A stretch of 64,000 nucleotides of DNA from Geminicoccus harenae (GCF_019800005.1 NZ_JABGCL010000006.1:1-64000), one strand, 5' to 3'. Shown: positions 7,604-16,387, counted from the stretch's first letter. Program-made: numbers and translations. The notes: a model not told the origin generated them from the letters alone.

Positions 7604-8491
7604 ATGCGCCTGCGCCACCTCGAGGTCTTCAACACGGTGATGCTCGCCGGCACCGCCAGTGCCGCCGGGCGCCTGCTGCGCATCTCGCAGCCGGCGGTGA
7701 CCAAGCTCCTGGCCCAGGCCGAGGCCGAGGCGGGCCTGCGCCTGTTCGAGCGCGACCGGGGCCGGCTGGTGCCCACCGCCGAGGCCCAGGCCCTGTTCGC
7801 CCAGACCCGCAAGGCGTTTGCCGCGATGGACGATGTCCGCAGGCTCGTGCGCAACCTGCGCGACAGCCAGGCCGGCCGCATCCGGGTCGCCGCCATCCCC
7901 GCCCTCAGCCTGGGCGTGCTGCCGCGCGCGGTGCAGCGCTTCCTCCGCCTGCTGCCCGGCACGGGCTGCGAGGTCGCCACCCATCACACCCACGAGATCA
8001 TCCAGGACCTGCTGCACCATGAGCTGGACGTGGGCTTCGTGTTCAATGCGCCCCCGCACGAGGCGGTCCAGGCCGTGCCGCTCGCCCAGGCGAGAATGGT
8101 CGCGGTGGCGACCGACCCGGCCTTGCCGCAGCCTTTGTCCCTGGGCGATCTCGCTGGCCGGCCGTTCATCGCCCTGGATCCGGCCGATCCGCTGGGTGAG
8201 CTGCTGCAGGGTGCCGCGCGGCGGGCCGGGCTGGAGCCACGGGTGGCCGTGCGGGTGCAGACCTACCATACCGCCCTGATGATGGCCCGCTCCGGCGTCG
8301 GCATCGCGGTCATCGACCGCTACACGGCGCTGGCGCTCGGGCAGGGCAGCGTGGTGCGCGAGCTGGATCCGCCGATCGCGTTCACCCTACATGCGCTGAC
8401 CGCCCGCTCGCGCCAGGCCGGGCATCTGGTCGACCGGTTCGTCGCCTGCCTGAAGGCAGCCGAGCGCGAGATCGCCCGGGCAGCGGGCTGA
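7604..8491 (+). CDS. LysR-family regulator, probably of dgcN-dgcA
   Basis: The 295-residue LysR-type regulator has an N-terminal winged helix-turn-helix at about residues 1-60, with A-S-A-A-G-R-L-L-R-I-S-Q-P-A-V-T-K as the recognition region. A periplasmic-binding-like effector domain follows at about 90-290. The ATG at 7604 is chosen because M-R-L-R-H-L is a typical LysR start and a GGGAGG lies about 20 bp upstream; a longer start at 7553 would add 17 atypical residues. It is divergent from dgcN with about 125 bp between the starts, the standard arrangement for LysR control of the neighbouring operon. Its effector may be D-glutamate or a derivative (inference). Confidence 0.82.
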   Translation: MRLRHLEVFNTVMLAGTASAAGRLLRISQPAVTKLLAQAEAEAGLRLFERDRGRLVPTAEAQALFAQTRKAFAAMDDVRRLVRNLRDSQAGRIRVAAIPALSLGVLPRAVQRFLRLLPGTGCEVATHHTHEIIQDLLHHELDVGFVFNAPPHEAVQAVPLAQARMVAVATDPALPQPLSLGDLAGRPFIALDPADPLGELLQGAARRAGLEPRVAVRVQTYHTALMMARSGVGIAVIDRYTALALGQGSVVRELDPPIAFTLHALTARSRQAGHLVDRFVACLKAAEREIARAAG

Positions 8492-8564
8492 TCCCGTCTC
8501 ACAAAACCGTTCGTGGCGCGTCTGCGGCCGGAATGGCTGATCTTGCGGCAGCTTGGATCGATGG

Positions 8565-8585
8565 CTGTAGCTAGTCTAGTTACAG
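8565..8585. promoter_or_regulatory. Near-perfect 21-bp palindrome, candidate operator of the 2,3-DHB operon
   Basis: The arms CTGTAGCTAG and CTAGTTACAG flank a central T. Comparison with the reverse complement gives 18 of 21 positions matching, with mismatches only at the centre and at one symmetrical pair. It sits in a locally AT-richer stretch about 95 bp before the isochorismate synthase start. It does not resemble the classical 19-bp Fur box, the RirA iron-responsive motif or the Irr motif. An iron- or siderophore-responsive regulator is a reasonable guess from the genes it precedes. Confidence 0.5.
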
Positions 8586-8677
8586 TATTCATGATGGACT
8601 ATTGACCTTTCCGGCCACTGCGCAGATCTCGCTCCCCGGTCCCCTGGAGGGCCGTTTTCTCAGCGCAGGGGGCCGTG

Positions 8678-9874
8678 ATGGACGTCGCGCCCGATGCGGC
8701 CGTGGCGTCCGCCGACACCCAGCCGTTCGTCCTCGTCACCAAGAACCGAATGCTGGTCGCCACGGGCTGCCGGCACCTCCTGTCCGCGGCCGAGGCGGGC
8801 GAGCCCGAGACGGTGCTCCACGGCGGTGGCGACGGTGCCGCCATGCTGGTCGGTGCTCTCCCTTATGACCGTAGCCGCCCGCCGCATCTGTTCCAGCCGG
8901 AGACCGTCCGGCAGATGGAGCGTCCCGCCGCACCGGCGGAACGGCCATGCCCGGTGATCCGGTCGATCGCCGCGTGCCCGGACCCGGCCCGGTTCCAGGC
9001 GGCGGTCGCCCGCGTGGTGGACCTGCTGGCGAGCGGCCAGGAACTGCGCAAGGTCGTCCTGTCGCGGGCGCTGGACCTGGTGGTGGACCGGCCGATCGAT
9101 GTCGAGCAACTGGTCGCCCGCTTGGCGCTGGACGAGCAGGCCACCGTGTTCGCCGTTCCGCTCCCGGCCGGCCGGTGGCCGGCGCCGCGCTGCCTGGTCG
9201 GCGCCACGCCGGAGCTGCTGCTCGCGAAGAACGATGCCGTGATCCGGTCCCACCCGCTGGCCGGCTCGGCACGGCGCTCGGCCGATCGTGTCAGCGACCG
9301 CAGCGCTGCCGATGGCCTGATCCGGTCCGACAAGGACCGGCGCGAGCATGCCATGGTGGTCGAGGCGATCCTGGACCAGCTCGCCCCCTGCTGCCGCGAT
9401 CTCGCGAGGCCTCCGGCACCGGAACTGATCGCCACGCGCAGCATGTGGCACCTGGGCACGCGCATCGAGGGCAGGCTGAAGGACCCGGGGATCAGCTCCG
9501 TCCGCCTGGCCGGCCTGCTGCATCCCACCCCGGCCGTGTGCGGCACGCCGCGCGACCTGGCGGACCGGGCGATCCGTGCGCACGAGGGCTATGAGCGCGA
9601 TTTCTATGCCGGGGCGGTCGGCTGGTGCGATGCCGCCGGCGACGGTGCCTGGTACGTGTCGATCCGCTGCGCCGAGATCGCCGGGACCCAGGCCCGGCTG
9701 TATGCGGGTGCCGGGATCGTGGCCGGTTCCGATCCGGCGGCCGAGCTGGAGGAGACCCAGGCCAAGTTCACCGCCCTCCTGGCGGCCCTGGGCGTCGACG
9801 CGCCTGCTGCCATCCCGCCCTGTTCCGCCGCGCCGGCCCAGCCGGATCGCCCCTGCCTGACCTGTCCTGCCTGA
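8678..9874 (+). CDS. dhbC: Isochorismate synthase (2,3-dihydroxybenzoate pathway)
   Basis: The 398-residue chorismate-binding enzyme converts chorismate to isochorismate, the first step of 2,3-dihydroxybenzoate synthesis. Family motifs appear in order: R-K-V-V-L-S-R-A near 125, G-A-T-P-E-L-L-L near 170, L-A-G-S-A-R-R near 190, K-D-R-R-E-H near 212, H-L-G-T-R-I-E-G near 265, H-P-T-P-A-V-C-G-T-P near 290 and the Y-A-G-A-G-I-V-A-G metal-binding region near 350. It matches EntC/DhbC in length. The ATG at 8678 follows a GGGGG site; a GTG just before it is the alternative. First gene of a three-gene operon behind the 8565-8585 palindrome. Confidence 0.9.
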   Translation: MDVAPDAAVASADTQPFVLVTKNRMLVATGCRHLLSAAEAGEPETVLHGGGDGAAMLVGALPYDRSRPPHLFQPETVRQMERPAAPAERPCPVIRSIAACPDPARFQAAVARVVDLLASGQELRKVVLSRALDLVVDRPIDVEQLVARLALDEQATVFAVPLPAGRWPAPRCLVGATPELLLAKNDAVIRSHPLAGSARRSADRVSDRSAADGLIRSDKDRREHAMVVEAILDQLAPCCRDLARPPAPELIATRSMWHLGTRIEGRLKDPGISSVRLAGLLHPTPAVCGTPRDLADRAIRAHEGYERDFYAGAVGWCDAAGDGAWYVSIRCAEIAGTQARLYAGAGIVAGSDPAAELEETQAKFTALLAALGVDAPAAIPPCSAAPAQPDRPCLTCPA

Positions 9875-9891
9875 AATGAGGATCCGCCGCG

Positions 9892-10521
9892 ATGGGCCTG
9901 CCCAAGATCGGCCATTACGAGCTGCCACAGGAGCACGAGCTGCCGGCCGCCCGCGCCCCCTGGAAGGTGGCGGCCGGCCGGGCGGCCCTGCTGATCCATG
10001 ACATGCAGCATCATTTCCTGGACCGCTTCACGCCGGACGTGGCGCCGATCGCGCCGGTGATCGAGCATGTCGGGCGGCTGGCGCGCCACTGCCGGGCGGT
10101 GGGCATGCCCGTCTTCTACACGGCCCAGGAAGGTGACCAGGACCGGCGCGACCGCGGGCTGCAGGCCGACCTCTGGGGCCCGGGCATGAGCTGGGACCGC
10201 CAGCCGATCATCCCGGCCCTGGCGCCGGAGAAGGGCGACCACGTCCTGGTCAAGCACCGCTACAGCGCGTTCCAGCGCAGCAACCTGGAAACGCTGATGC
10301 GCGCGCGCGGCCGCGACCAGCTCATCATCTGCGGGGTGTACGCCCATATCGGCTGCCTGCTCACCGCAGCGGAGGCGTTCATGCGCGACATCGAGCCGTT
10401 CTTCGTCGCCGACGCGCTGGCCGACTTCTCGCGCGAACGGCACGACATGGCGGTGCGCTACGTGGCCGAGGTGTGCGGCGTGCCGATCGGGACGGAGCGG
10501 CTGATCGGGGAGCTCGGCTGA
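9892..10521 (+). CDS. dhbB: Isochorismatase, stand-alone (no aryl carrier domain)
   Basis: This 209-residue cysteine-hydrolase-fold enzyme cleaves isochorismate to 2,3-dihydro-2,3-dihydroxybenzoate and pyruvate. It shows the typical P-K-I-G-H-Y-E-L-P start, the catalytic Asp in L-L-I-H-D-M-Q near residue 40, a Lys in V-K-H-R-Y-S-A-F near 120 and a Cys in A-H-I-G-C-L-L near 150. Enteric EntB and Bacillus DhbB are about 285-310 residues because they carry a C-terminal aryl carrier domain. That domain is absent here, so the gene supplies the acid but no carrier for NRPS loading. It starts 18 bp after dhbC and overlaps dhbA by one base. Confidence 0.88.
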   Translation: MGLPKIGHYELPQEHELPAARAPWKVAAGRAALLIHDMQHHFLDRFTPDVAPIAPVIEHVGRLARHCRAVGMPVFYTAQEGDQDRRDRGLQADLWGPGMSWDRQPIIPALAPEKGDHVLVKHRYSAFQRSNLETLMRARGRDQLIICGVYAHIGCLLTAAEAFMRDIEPFFVADALADFSRERHDMAVRYVAEVCGVPIGTERLIGELG

Positions 10522-11282
10522 TGCGACCGAGCGGCATCGCGGGCAAGATGGCGCTGGTCACCGGGGCTGCCGGCGGCATCGGTGCCGCGGTGGTGCGCCT
10601 GCTCCACGAGGAAGGTGCGCGCGTGGTCGCGGCCGACCTCGATCCGGGTGCGGTGGCCTTCCCGGAGCCCGTCCGTGCCGAGCCGTTGGACGTGCGCGAC
10701 AGCCAGGCGGTCGATGCGCTGGTGGCAAGAGTCGAGGCGGAATGGGGGCCGATCGACATCGGCGTGAACGTCGCGGGCGTGCTGGCGACCGATCTCGTGG
10801 TCGACACAAGCGATGCGACTTGGCAGCAGGTGTTCGAGGTGAACACGGCCGGCGTGTTCCGGGTCTGCCGGGCGCTCGCCAGGCGGATGATCCCGCGAGG
10901 GCGGGGCGACCTCGTGACCGTCAGCTCCAATGCCGCCGGCATCCCCCGCCACGCCATGGCCGCCTATGCTGCGTCCAAGGCAGCCTCCACCATGTTCACG
11001 CGCTGCCTGGGCCTGGAGCTGGCCGCCCACGGAATCCGCTGCAACATCGTAGCGCCCGGCTCGACCCTGACGCCGATGCAGACCGGGATGTGGGCGGATG
11101 CCGACGGCGCCGAGCAGGTGATCCAGGGCTCACTTGCGACCTTCAAGACCGGCATCCCGCTGCGCAAGCTGGCGACGCCCGAGGACGTCGCCAATGCGGT
11201 GATCTTCCTCCTGTCCGACCAGGCCGGCCACATCACCATGGCCGACCTCTATGTGGATGGCGGCGCCACGCTGCGCGGCTGA
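10521..11282 (+). CDS. dhbA: 2,3-dihydro-2,3-dihydroxybenzoate dehydrogenase
   Basis: The 253-residue classical SDR has the NAD-binding G-A-A-G-G-I-G motif near residue 15, N-V-A-G near 85 (in place of N-A-G), a serine in V-S-S-N-A-A near 133 and the Y-A-A-S-K-A active site near 148. Its place directly after an isochorismatase, with the start codon overlapping the previous stop, identifies it as the EntA/DhbA enzyme. It oxidises 2,3-dihydro-2,3-dihydroxybenzoate to 2,3-dihydroxybenzoate with NAD+. No entE-like AMP ligase, NRPS or siderophore transporter gene follows; the next gene is convergent. Confidence 0.88.
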   Translation: MRPSGIAGKMALVTGAAGGIGAAVVRLLHEEGARVVAADLDPGAVAFPEPVRAEPLDVRDSQAVDALVARVEAEWGPIDIGVNVAGVLATDLVVDTSDATWQQVFEVNTAGVFRVCRALARRMIPRGRGDLVTVSSNAAGIPRHAMAAYAASKAASTMFTRCLGLELAAHGIRCNIVAPGSTLTPMQTGMWADADGAEQVIQGSLATFKTGIPLRKLATPEDVANAVIFLLSDQAGHITMADLYVDGGATLRG

Positions 11283-11302
11283 GGGCGGGGGCCGTTGCCG
11301 GG

Positions 11303-12295
11303 TCAGAGCCAGCGCTTGAGGCGGAACACCAGCCAGGGCACCCCAGCCGAGAGCAGCATCAGGCCCAGCGCCCAGGCATAGCCCCAGCGCCAGTGCAGCT
11401 CCGGCATGTGGTCGAAGTTCATGCCGTAGATGCTGGCGACCACCACGGGCGGGGTGATCACCATGCCCACGATCGAGAGCAGGTAGATCACCTTGTTCTG
11501 CTGGACGTCGATCAGGCCGACCGTGGCGTTGACCATGAAGTCCATGCTGTTGTTGAGGTCCTGGTCGTAGTCGGCGATCGCCTTGAGGTCGCCTTCGATG
11601 GCGTTGAACTGGGCGGTGCGCGGATGGTCGACGCCGTGGATCCGGCGGAACGCCACCAGCCGCTCCAGGCTGTGCAGGCATTCGCGCAGGCCGAAGCTGG
11701 TCCGGTGGTGGATGCCGATGCGCTCGATCGCATCCTGCAGGACATGGATGCGCCGGCTGAGCACCGGCTGATGCCGGCCCTCGGTCACGGTAGTCCGGCC
11801 GTGGAAGATCGCCCCCTCGATCCGCTTCAGGTCCTCGCCGATGAACTCCAGCCGGTCGGCGATCCGGTCGATCATCACCTCCAAAAGGGCGGCGAGGATG
11901 CCGTCGGCATCGCGCAGCGGCCACTCGCCGGCCTGGGCACGGGCCACGAACCGGTCGATCGCCTCGGGCAGGCCGTAGCGGATCGTGATCAGGAGCGGCC
12001 CGCTGCGCACGAAGGTGACCGGCAGCGTGTGCAGCGGCTCCATGTCCCGTCCATGGGCGACGATGGCGCTCATGTAGAGTACGCCGTTGCTGGCCGACAG
12101 CCGGCTGGAGGTCTGCAGCGCGCTGACCTCGTCCCTGGTCGGCACGTCGATGCCCAGCGCCTCCCCGAGCTGCCGCTCCTCCTCCTGGCTGGGCTCGACC
12201 AGGTCGATCCAGACCACACCCTGCGGCAGGCCTCCGCCGGCCGCGGGCTCCAGCGGGTACAGCCGTTCCCGGTCGATCTGGAAATAGCGCAGCAT
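11303..12295 (-). CDS. corA: CorA-family magnesium/divalent cation channel
   Basis: The ~330-residue protein has a large cytoplasmic alpha/beta domain followed by two C-terminal transmembrane helices. The signature Y-G-M-N-F lies at the end of the first helix (about residue 273), where GMN forms the CorA selectivity filter. The C-terminus is short and basic (F-R-L-K-R-W-L). The ATG at 12295 is preferred; an in-frame GTG at 12307 adds four residues. It runs convergently toward the 2,3-DHB operon with 20 bp between stops and is preceded by an SDR gene in the same direction. Confidence 0.9.
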   Translation of the reverse strand: MLRYFQIDRERLYPLEPAAGGGLPQGVVWIDLVEPSQEEERQLGEALGIDVPTRDEVSALQTSSRLSASNGVLYMSAIVAHGRDMEPLHTLPVTFVRSGPLLITIRYGLPEAIDRFVARAQAGEWPLRDADGILAALLEVMIDRIADRLEFIGEDLKRIEGAIFHGRTTVTEGRHQPVLSRRIHVLQDAIERIGIHHRTSFGLRECLHSLERLVAFRRIHGVDHPRTAQFNAIEGDLKAIADYDQDLNNSMDFMVNATVGLIDVQQNKVIYLLSIVGMVITPPVVVASIYGMNFDHMPELHWRWGYAWALGLMLLSAGVPWLVFRLKRWL

Positions 12296-12338
12296 CGGTG
12301 CCTGCACCCGAGCCGGAGCCTGGCCGAGTCTTGCCGGG

Positions 12339-13100
12339 TCAGATCGACCCGGCTTCCACCATGTAGTTGTTGGCGGTGCACATCGCCGCGTCGTCGGAGG
12401 CCAAGAACAGGGTCATCCGGGCCAGATAGACGGGCTCGATCGGGACGGGCAGGCATTGCCGCTTCATCGTGTCGGCCAGCGCCTCGGGCGTCACCCACAG
12501 CTCCTTTTGCCGCTCGGTCATCACCCAGCCGGGCACCACCGTGTTGACCCGGATGCCGTGCGGGCCGAGGTCGCGGGCAAAGCCGCGGGTCATGCCGTGC
12601 ACCGCCGCCTTGGCCGAGGTGTAGACCGGCATGCCGCCGGTGGCTTGCCACCAGGAGTTCGAGCCGAAATTGATGATCGAGCCCTTCTTCGCCTTGATCA
12701 TGCCAGGGGCCACGGCCTGGATCGCGAACAGCATGTGGCGCAGGTTCACCGCGATCCGCTCGTCGTAATATTCCGGCGTGACGTCCTGCCAGCCATGCCG
12801 GTCGTCGCGCGCGGCATTGTTCACCAGCACGCCTGCCGGGCCCAGGGCCGCCTCCAGCGCCGCGAAAGCGCGCTGGAGGTCGGGGATGTCGCGCAGGTCG
12901 CAGCGCTCGAAGGCGATCTCGGCACCCTTGGCCTTCAGCTCGTCGGCGAGCGCCTGGCCGGCATCGGCGTCGATGTCGACGAAGCCCACCTTGGAGCCCT
13001 GCTCGGCGAACGCCTTGACGATCTCCAGACCAATGCCGGAGGCGCCGCCGGTGATGAACACGACGGCCGATTTCAGGCTCGGGTAGATGGCGAATGACAT
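12339..13100 (-). CDS. SDR dehydrogenase, D-xylose/aldose 1-dehydrogenase type
   Basis: The 253-residue classical SDR has T-G-G-A-S-G-I-G near residue 17, N-N-A-A-R near 92, S-N-S-W-W near 148 and Y-T-S-A-K near 160. The start (M-S-F-A-I-Y-P-S-L-K) and the internal D-D-R-H, D-E-R-I-A-V-N-L-R-H-M-L-F and C-T-A-N-N-Y segments closely resemble Caulobacter xylose dehydrogenase XylB, which oxidises D-xylose to the lactone. A GGAGG site precedes the ATG. It has no lactonase or dehydratase neighbour, so the sugar substrate is uncertain; L-arabinose, L-fucose or galactose are possible. Confidence 0.82.
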   Translation of the reverse strand: MSFAIYPSLKSAVVFITGGASGIGLEIVKAFAEQGSKVGFVDIDADAGQALADELKAKGAEIAFERCDLRDIPDLQRAFAALEAALGPAGVLVNNAARDDRHGWQDVTPEYYDERIAVNLRHMLFAIQAVAPGMIKAKKGSIINFGSNSWWQATGGMPVYTSAKAAVHGMTRGFARDLGPHGIRVNTVVPGWVMTERQKELWVTPEALADTMKRQCLPVPIEPVYLARMTLFLASDDAAMCTANNYMVEAGSI

Positions 13101-13288
13101 GAGGCAGCCTCCGGGTCGGGTTGGCCGCAGCCTCTGCCGCCACCTGCCGGGCCGTCAATGGGATGGATCGGGCGTGGGCGGATGAATTTCATCCCCGCCG
13201 GCAACCTCCGGTGCGGCCGCCGGTTCAAGCGCGGCAGGATGTAGAATCGATCATCCGGCATTGCCGCCGCCGGCCACGGGGACGATCG

Positions 13289-14365
13289 ATGAAGCTATTC
13301 GAGTGCCAGCATTGCGGGCAGCTCCTTTATTTCGAGAACACGGTCTGCATGCGCTGCGGCCACCGCCTGGGCTACCTGCCCGACCAGGCGAACCTCTCTG
13401 CCCTGGAGCCGGAAGGCGAGGCCTGGCGGCCGCTGGCCCTGCCGGGGCGGCCGATGAAGTTCTGCCGCAATGCGGAGCACGACCTCTGCAACTGGATGAT
13501 CCCGGCCGAGAGCCCGGACACGCTGTGCAAGGCCTGCCGGCACAACCGGACGATTCCCGACATTTCCGACCCGGCGAACCTCGAGCGCTGGCGCAAGATC
13601 GAGTTCGCCAAGCACCGGCTGATCTACACCCTGATCGCGCTGCGGTTGCCGCTGCACAATCTGGCGGACGATCCCGAGCACGGTCTGGCCTTCGACTTCC
13701 TTTCGGACCAGCCGAGCGGGCCCAGCCAGCAGCGGCCGGCACGGGTGATGACCGGCCACGACCAGGGCCTGATCACGCTCAACATCGCCGAGGCCGACGA
13801 CGTCCAGCGCGAGAAGACCCGCCACGAGATGGGCGAGCCCTACCGCACCCTGCTGGGCCATTTCCGCCACGAGGTCGGCCACCACTACTGGGACATTCTG
13901 GTGTTCGCCAACCCGAAGGCGCTGGAGCGCTGCCGCGCCCTGTTCGGCGACGAGCGCGAGGACTATGGCGAGGCGCTGAAACGCCATTATGCCGAGGGGC
14001 CGCCGGCGGACTGGCAGGAGAACTATGTCAGCGCCTATGCCACGACCCATCCCTGGGAGGACTTCGCCGAGACCTGGACCCACTACCTGCACATCGTCGA
14101 CACGCTGGAGACCGCGGCGGCCTTCGGCCTGAAGGTCGACCCCAAGGCCGGCGACGACGACCTGCTGTCGGCCGAGATGGACGATGTGAAGGCGACCCGC
14201 GCCCGGGACATCCAGCAACTGATCGACGCCTGGCTGCCGCTCACCTTCGCGGTCAACAGCCTGAACCGCTCGATGGGCCAGCCGGATCTCTACCCCTTCG
14301 TCCTCTCGCCGGCCGTGATCGAGAAGCTGGGCTTCATCCACGACCTGGTGCACCGCAAGTTCTGA
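13289..14365 (+). CDS. Putative zinc-binding metallopeptidase with N-terminal zinc ribbon
   Basis: The 358-residue protein begins with a four-cysteine zinc ribbon (C-Q-H-C and C-M-R-C within the first 25 residues). A second Cys cluster follows (C-R-N-A-E-H-D-L-C-N and C-K-A-C). The H-E-V-G-H-H metallopeptidase motif lies near residue 195, with a downstream Glu in W-E-D-F-A-E-T-W that is likely a third zinc ligand. It matches the uncharacterised Peptidase_Mx family (PF15887 type) in layout and length. It has no signal peptide, so it is probably cytoplasmic. The start at 13289 is chosen because the zinc ribbon follows directly; the upstream frame is low-complexity basic sequence. The biological role is unknown. 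Confidence 0.8.
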   Translation: MKLFECQHCGQLLYFENTVCMRCGHRLGYLPDQANLSALEPEGEAWRPLALPGRPMKFCRNAEHDLCNWMIPAESPDTLCKACRHNRTIPDISDPANLERWRKIEFAKHRLIYTLIALRLPLHNLADDPEHGLAFDFLSDQPSGPSQQRPARVMTGHDQGLITLNIAEADDVQREKTRHEMGEPYRTLLGHFRHEVGHHYWDILVFANPKALERCRALFGDEREDYGEALKRHYAEGPPADWQENYVSAYATTHPWEDFAETWTHYLHIVDTLETAAAFGLKVDPKAGDDDLLSAEMDDVKATRARDIQQLIDAWLPLTFAVNSLNRSMGQPDLYPFVLSPAVIEKLGFIHDLVHRKF

Positions 14366-14475
14366 GCGGGCGGGAAGAAGGCTTTTCCCGGGCGTGTACC
14401 TGCCCTAGTTGCAAGGTGGCATGGAGCCGGTGCCGGCACCCCGGACCGATCCGTCACCACCAGGGGGGTCCGCCA

Positions 14476-14871
14476 ATGACGCAGTTCACCATGACGGCCG
14501 CACGTCGCCTCGTCCTCGCAGCATTCGCGGCCGCGGCGATCCCGGGCCTGCCGGCCCTGGCCCATCACGGCTGGTCCTGGGCCGAGGGCGAGCAGATGAC
14601 GCTCGAGGGCACCATCCAGTCCATCTCGATGTCGCCGCCGCATCCGGTTCTGCAGGTCCAGGATGCCGAGGGCGTCGTCTGGCAGGTCGACCTCGGCAAC
14701 CCGCGCCAGACCGAGCGCTCCGGCTTCACCGGGGACACCGCCGAGCCCGGCGACGCGATCACCGTGCTGGGCAACCGGTCCAAGGACCCGGACGACATGC
14801 ACATGAAGGCGGTGCGCATCACGATCGACGGCCAGAACTACGACATGTACCCGGACCGGATCCAGGACTGA
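14476..14871 (+). CDS. DUF6152 periplasmic protein
   Basis: The 131-residue protein has an N-terminal signal peptide (basic start, hydrophobic core, cleavage after A-L-A near residue 30). The mature part starts H-H-G-W-S-W, followed by a small beta domain with the family segments E-G-T-I and D-L-G-N-P-R-Q. This matches DUF6152, periplasmic proteins of unknown function; the His-rich mature N-terminus suggests metal binding (inference). A membrane-protein gene follows 15 bp downstream, a common partner. Confidence 0.75.
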   Translation: MTQFTMTAARRLVLAAFAAAAIPGLPALAHHGWSWAEGEQMTLEGTIQSISMSPPHPVLQVQDAEGVVWQVDLGNPRQTERSGFTGDTAEPGDAITVLGNRSKDPDDMHMKAVRITIDGQNYDMYPDRIQD

Positions 14872-14886
14872 GCCTCGCCCAGCCGC

Positions 14887-15357
14887 ATGGGCCTGCTGGC
14901 CTGGATCGGATCATGGCCGGGTGCGGTGCTCCTGCAGAACTCCGGCACCGCCTATCTGTTCGTCAACGCCGCGCACATCCTGGGGATCGGCCTGATCCTG
15001 GGCGCGATCCTGCCACTGGATCTCCGCCTGCTGGGCCTGTTCCGCCAGGCACCGCTGGCCGTGCTGGGACCATTCCTGTCGCGGATAGCCGCCACCGGCG
15101 TGGCGCTGGCGATCCTGACCGGGCTCTGGCTGTTCACCGTCGAGCCCGGCCGCTACGTGGGCAACGCCGCGTTCCTGGCCAAGCTGGCCCTGCTCGCCCT
15201 GGCGCTGGGCAATGTCCTGCTCCAGCACCGCAACCGGCACTACCGCGCAGCACTGGCGGGTGCGCCGCTGCACGGCAGCGTGCGCGTGCTGGCGATGGTT
15301 TCGGCACTCGCCTGGCTCAGCGCCCTGGTGGCGGGCCGCTGGATCGGGTTCCTGTGA
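14887..15357 (+). CDS. Small integral membrane protein (DUF6644/DUF2214-like)
   Basis: The 156-residue protein has four predicted membrane helices: about residues 20-42, 60-80, 95-112 and 135-152. The second begins after a conserved-looking R-I-A-A-T-G segment. It is typical of small membrane proteins found beside DUF6152 genes and is probably cotranscribed with it. The last 41 bp overlap the 3' end of the convergent LysR gene. Function unknown; a redox-linked or metal-related membrane role is only a guess. Confidence 0.65.
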   Translation: MGLLAWIGSWPGAVLLQNSGTAYLFVNAAHILGIGLILGAILPLDLRLLGLFRQAPLAVLGPFLSRIAATGVALAILTGLWLFTVEPGRYVGNAAFLAKLALLALALGNVLLQHRNRHYRAALAGAPLHGSVRVLAMVSALAWLSALVAGRWIGFL

Positions 15358-16267
15358 CGGGCTGGGCCAGCAGCGGATCCGGGGTCAGCAGCTCGGCCAG
15401 GAGGTCGATCACCACCCGCACCGCCGGCGCCATGCCACGGCGTGAGGTGAAGACCAGATGGCGCAGACCCTCGCCGCCATGCCAGTCGGGCAGGATCCGG
15501 ACGAGCCGGCCATCGCGCAGGCTGCCGGCGACCAATTGCTCCGGAAGGCAGGCGATGCCCACGCCGGCCAGCGTGCTTTCCAGGAGGATCGGGAAGTCGA
15601 TGGTCGCCAGGCGCGGCTCGTGCGCAAACGTCTCCTTGGCGCCATCCGGGCCATGCAGTTGCCAGACCGTCTCGCCGGGCTGCTCGGTATGGCCGAGCGT
15701 CGGCAGGCCGTGGAGGTCGTCGGGCGAAGCGGGCGTGCCATGCTGCCCGAGCAGGATCGGGCTCGCGACCAGCAGGAGGCGGCTGGTCCCCAGGATCTTC
15801 ACGATCAGGTTGGGGTCGGTATCGAGCTGCGGGCGCACCCGGATCGCGACGTCGATGCGGTCCTCGATCAGGTCGAGCGGCCGGCTCGTCATCACGAGCT
15901 GGACCCGCAGCTTCGGATAGCTGGCGAGAAAGCGCGGCATCGTCTCTGCCAGCACTTGCGAGAGCCCGTTCGGGCAGCCGACCCGTACCAGGCCCTGCGG
16001 CTGCGCCTGCACCCGTGCGGCCGCCTCGTCGGCGGCCTCGGCCTCGGCGACCATGGCCTGGCAGTGGCGATAATATTCGCGGCCGGCCTCGGTGACGCTC
16101 ACCCGCCGGGTCGAGCGCTCCAGGAGGCGCAGCCCCAGACGCTCTTCCAGCCGCGCCACCCGGCGGCTGAGCTGCGACTTCGGCAGGCGCAGCGACCGGG
16201 CGGCGGGCGAGAAGCCCTGGTGGCGCACCACCGCGGCAAAGCACGCCATGTCGTTCAGGTCGCGCAT
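15317..16267 (-). CDS. LysR-family regulator, likely controlling azoR
   Basis: The 316-residue LysR protein has the winged helix-turn-helix at about residues 3-62, with [12 protein letters not shown] as recognition region. An effector domain follows at about 90-295. The K-S-Q-L-S-R signature belongs to the AaeR/DsdC-like subgroup often found divergent from quinone- or azo-reductases. It is divergent from azoR with 120 bp between starts, and two dyads (16282-16297, 16302-16313) lie between. The C-terminal tail is proline- and glycine-rich and overlaps the convergent membrane-protein gene by 41 bp. Confidence 0.85.
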   Translation of the reverse strand: MRDLNDMACFAAVVRHQGFSPAARSLRLPKSQLSRRVARLEERLGLRLLERSTRRVSVTEAGREYYRHCQAMVAEAEAADEAAARVQAQPQGLVRVGCPNGLSQVLAETMPRFLASYPKLRVQLVMTSRPLDLIEDRIDVAIRVRPQLDTDPNLIVKILGTSRLLLVASPILLGQHGTPASPDDLHGLPTLGHTEQPGETVWQLHGPDGAKETFAHEPRLATIDFPILLESTLAGVGIACLPEQLVAGSLRDGRLVRILPDWHGGEGLRHLVFTSRRGMAPAVRVVIDLLAELLTPDPLLAQPVTGTRSSGPPPGR

Positions 16268-16281
16268 CCATCCGCCCTACT

Positions 16282-16313
16282 GTTCCGCTGGTGGAACGCA
16301 ATGTTCAGGAACA
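16282..16313. promoter_or_regulatory. Two adjacent inverted repeats between lysR and azoR
   Basis: GTTCC-N6-GGAAC occupies 16282-16297 and the perfect 12-bp palindrome TGTTCAGGAACA occupies 16302-16313; both share the GTTC/GAAC half-site and lie on nearly the same helix face. They sit 15 bp from the LysR start and about 75 bp from the azoR start, as expected for LysR recognition and activation sites controlling both genes. Confidence 0.55.
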
Positions 16314-16387
16314 GCCAGCTTCTCGCAAGATCGTCCTGCCCTTACCTCGAATGTCAGCAAGCGGACGAGAACAGGAAGGACATCACG

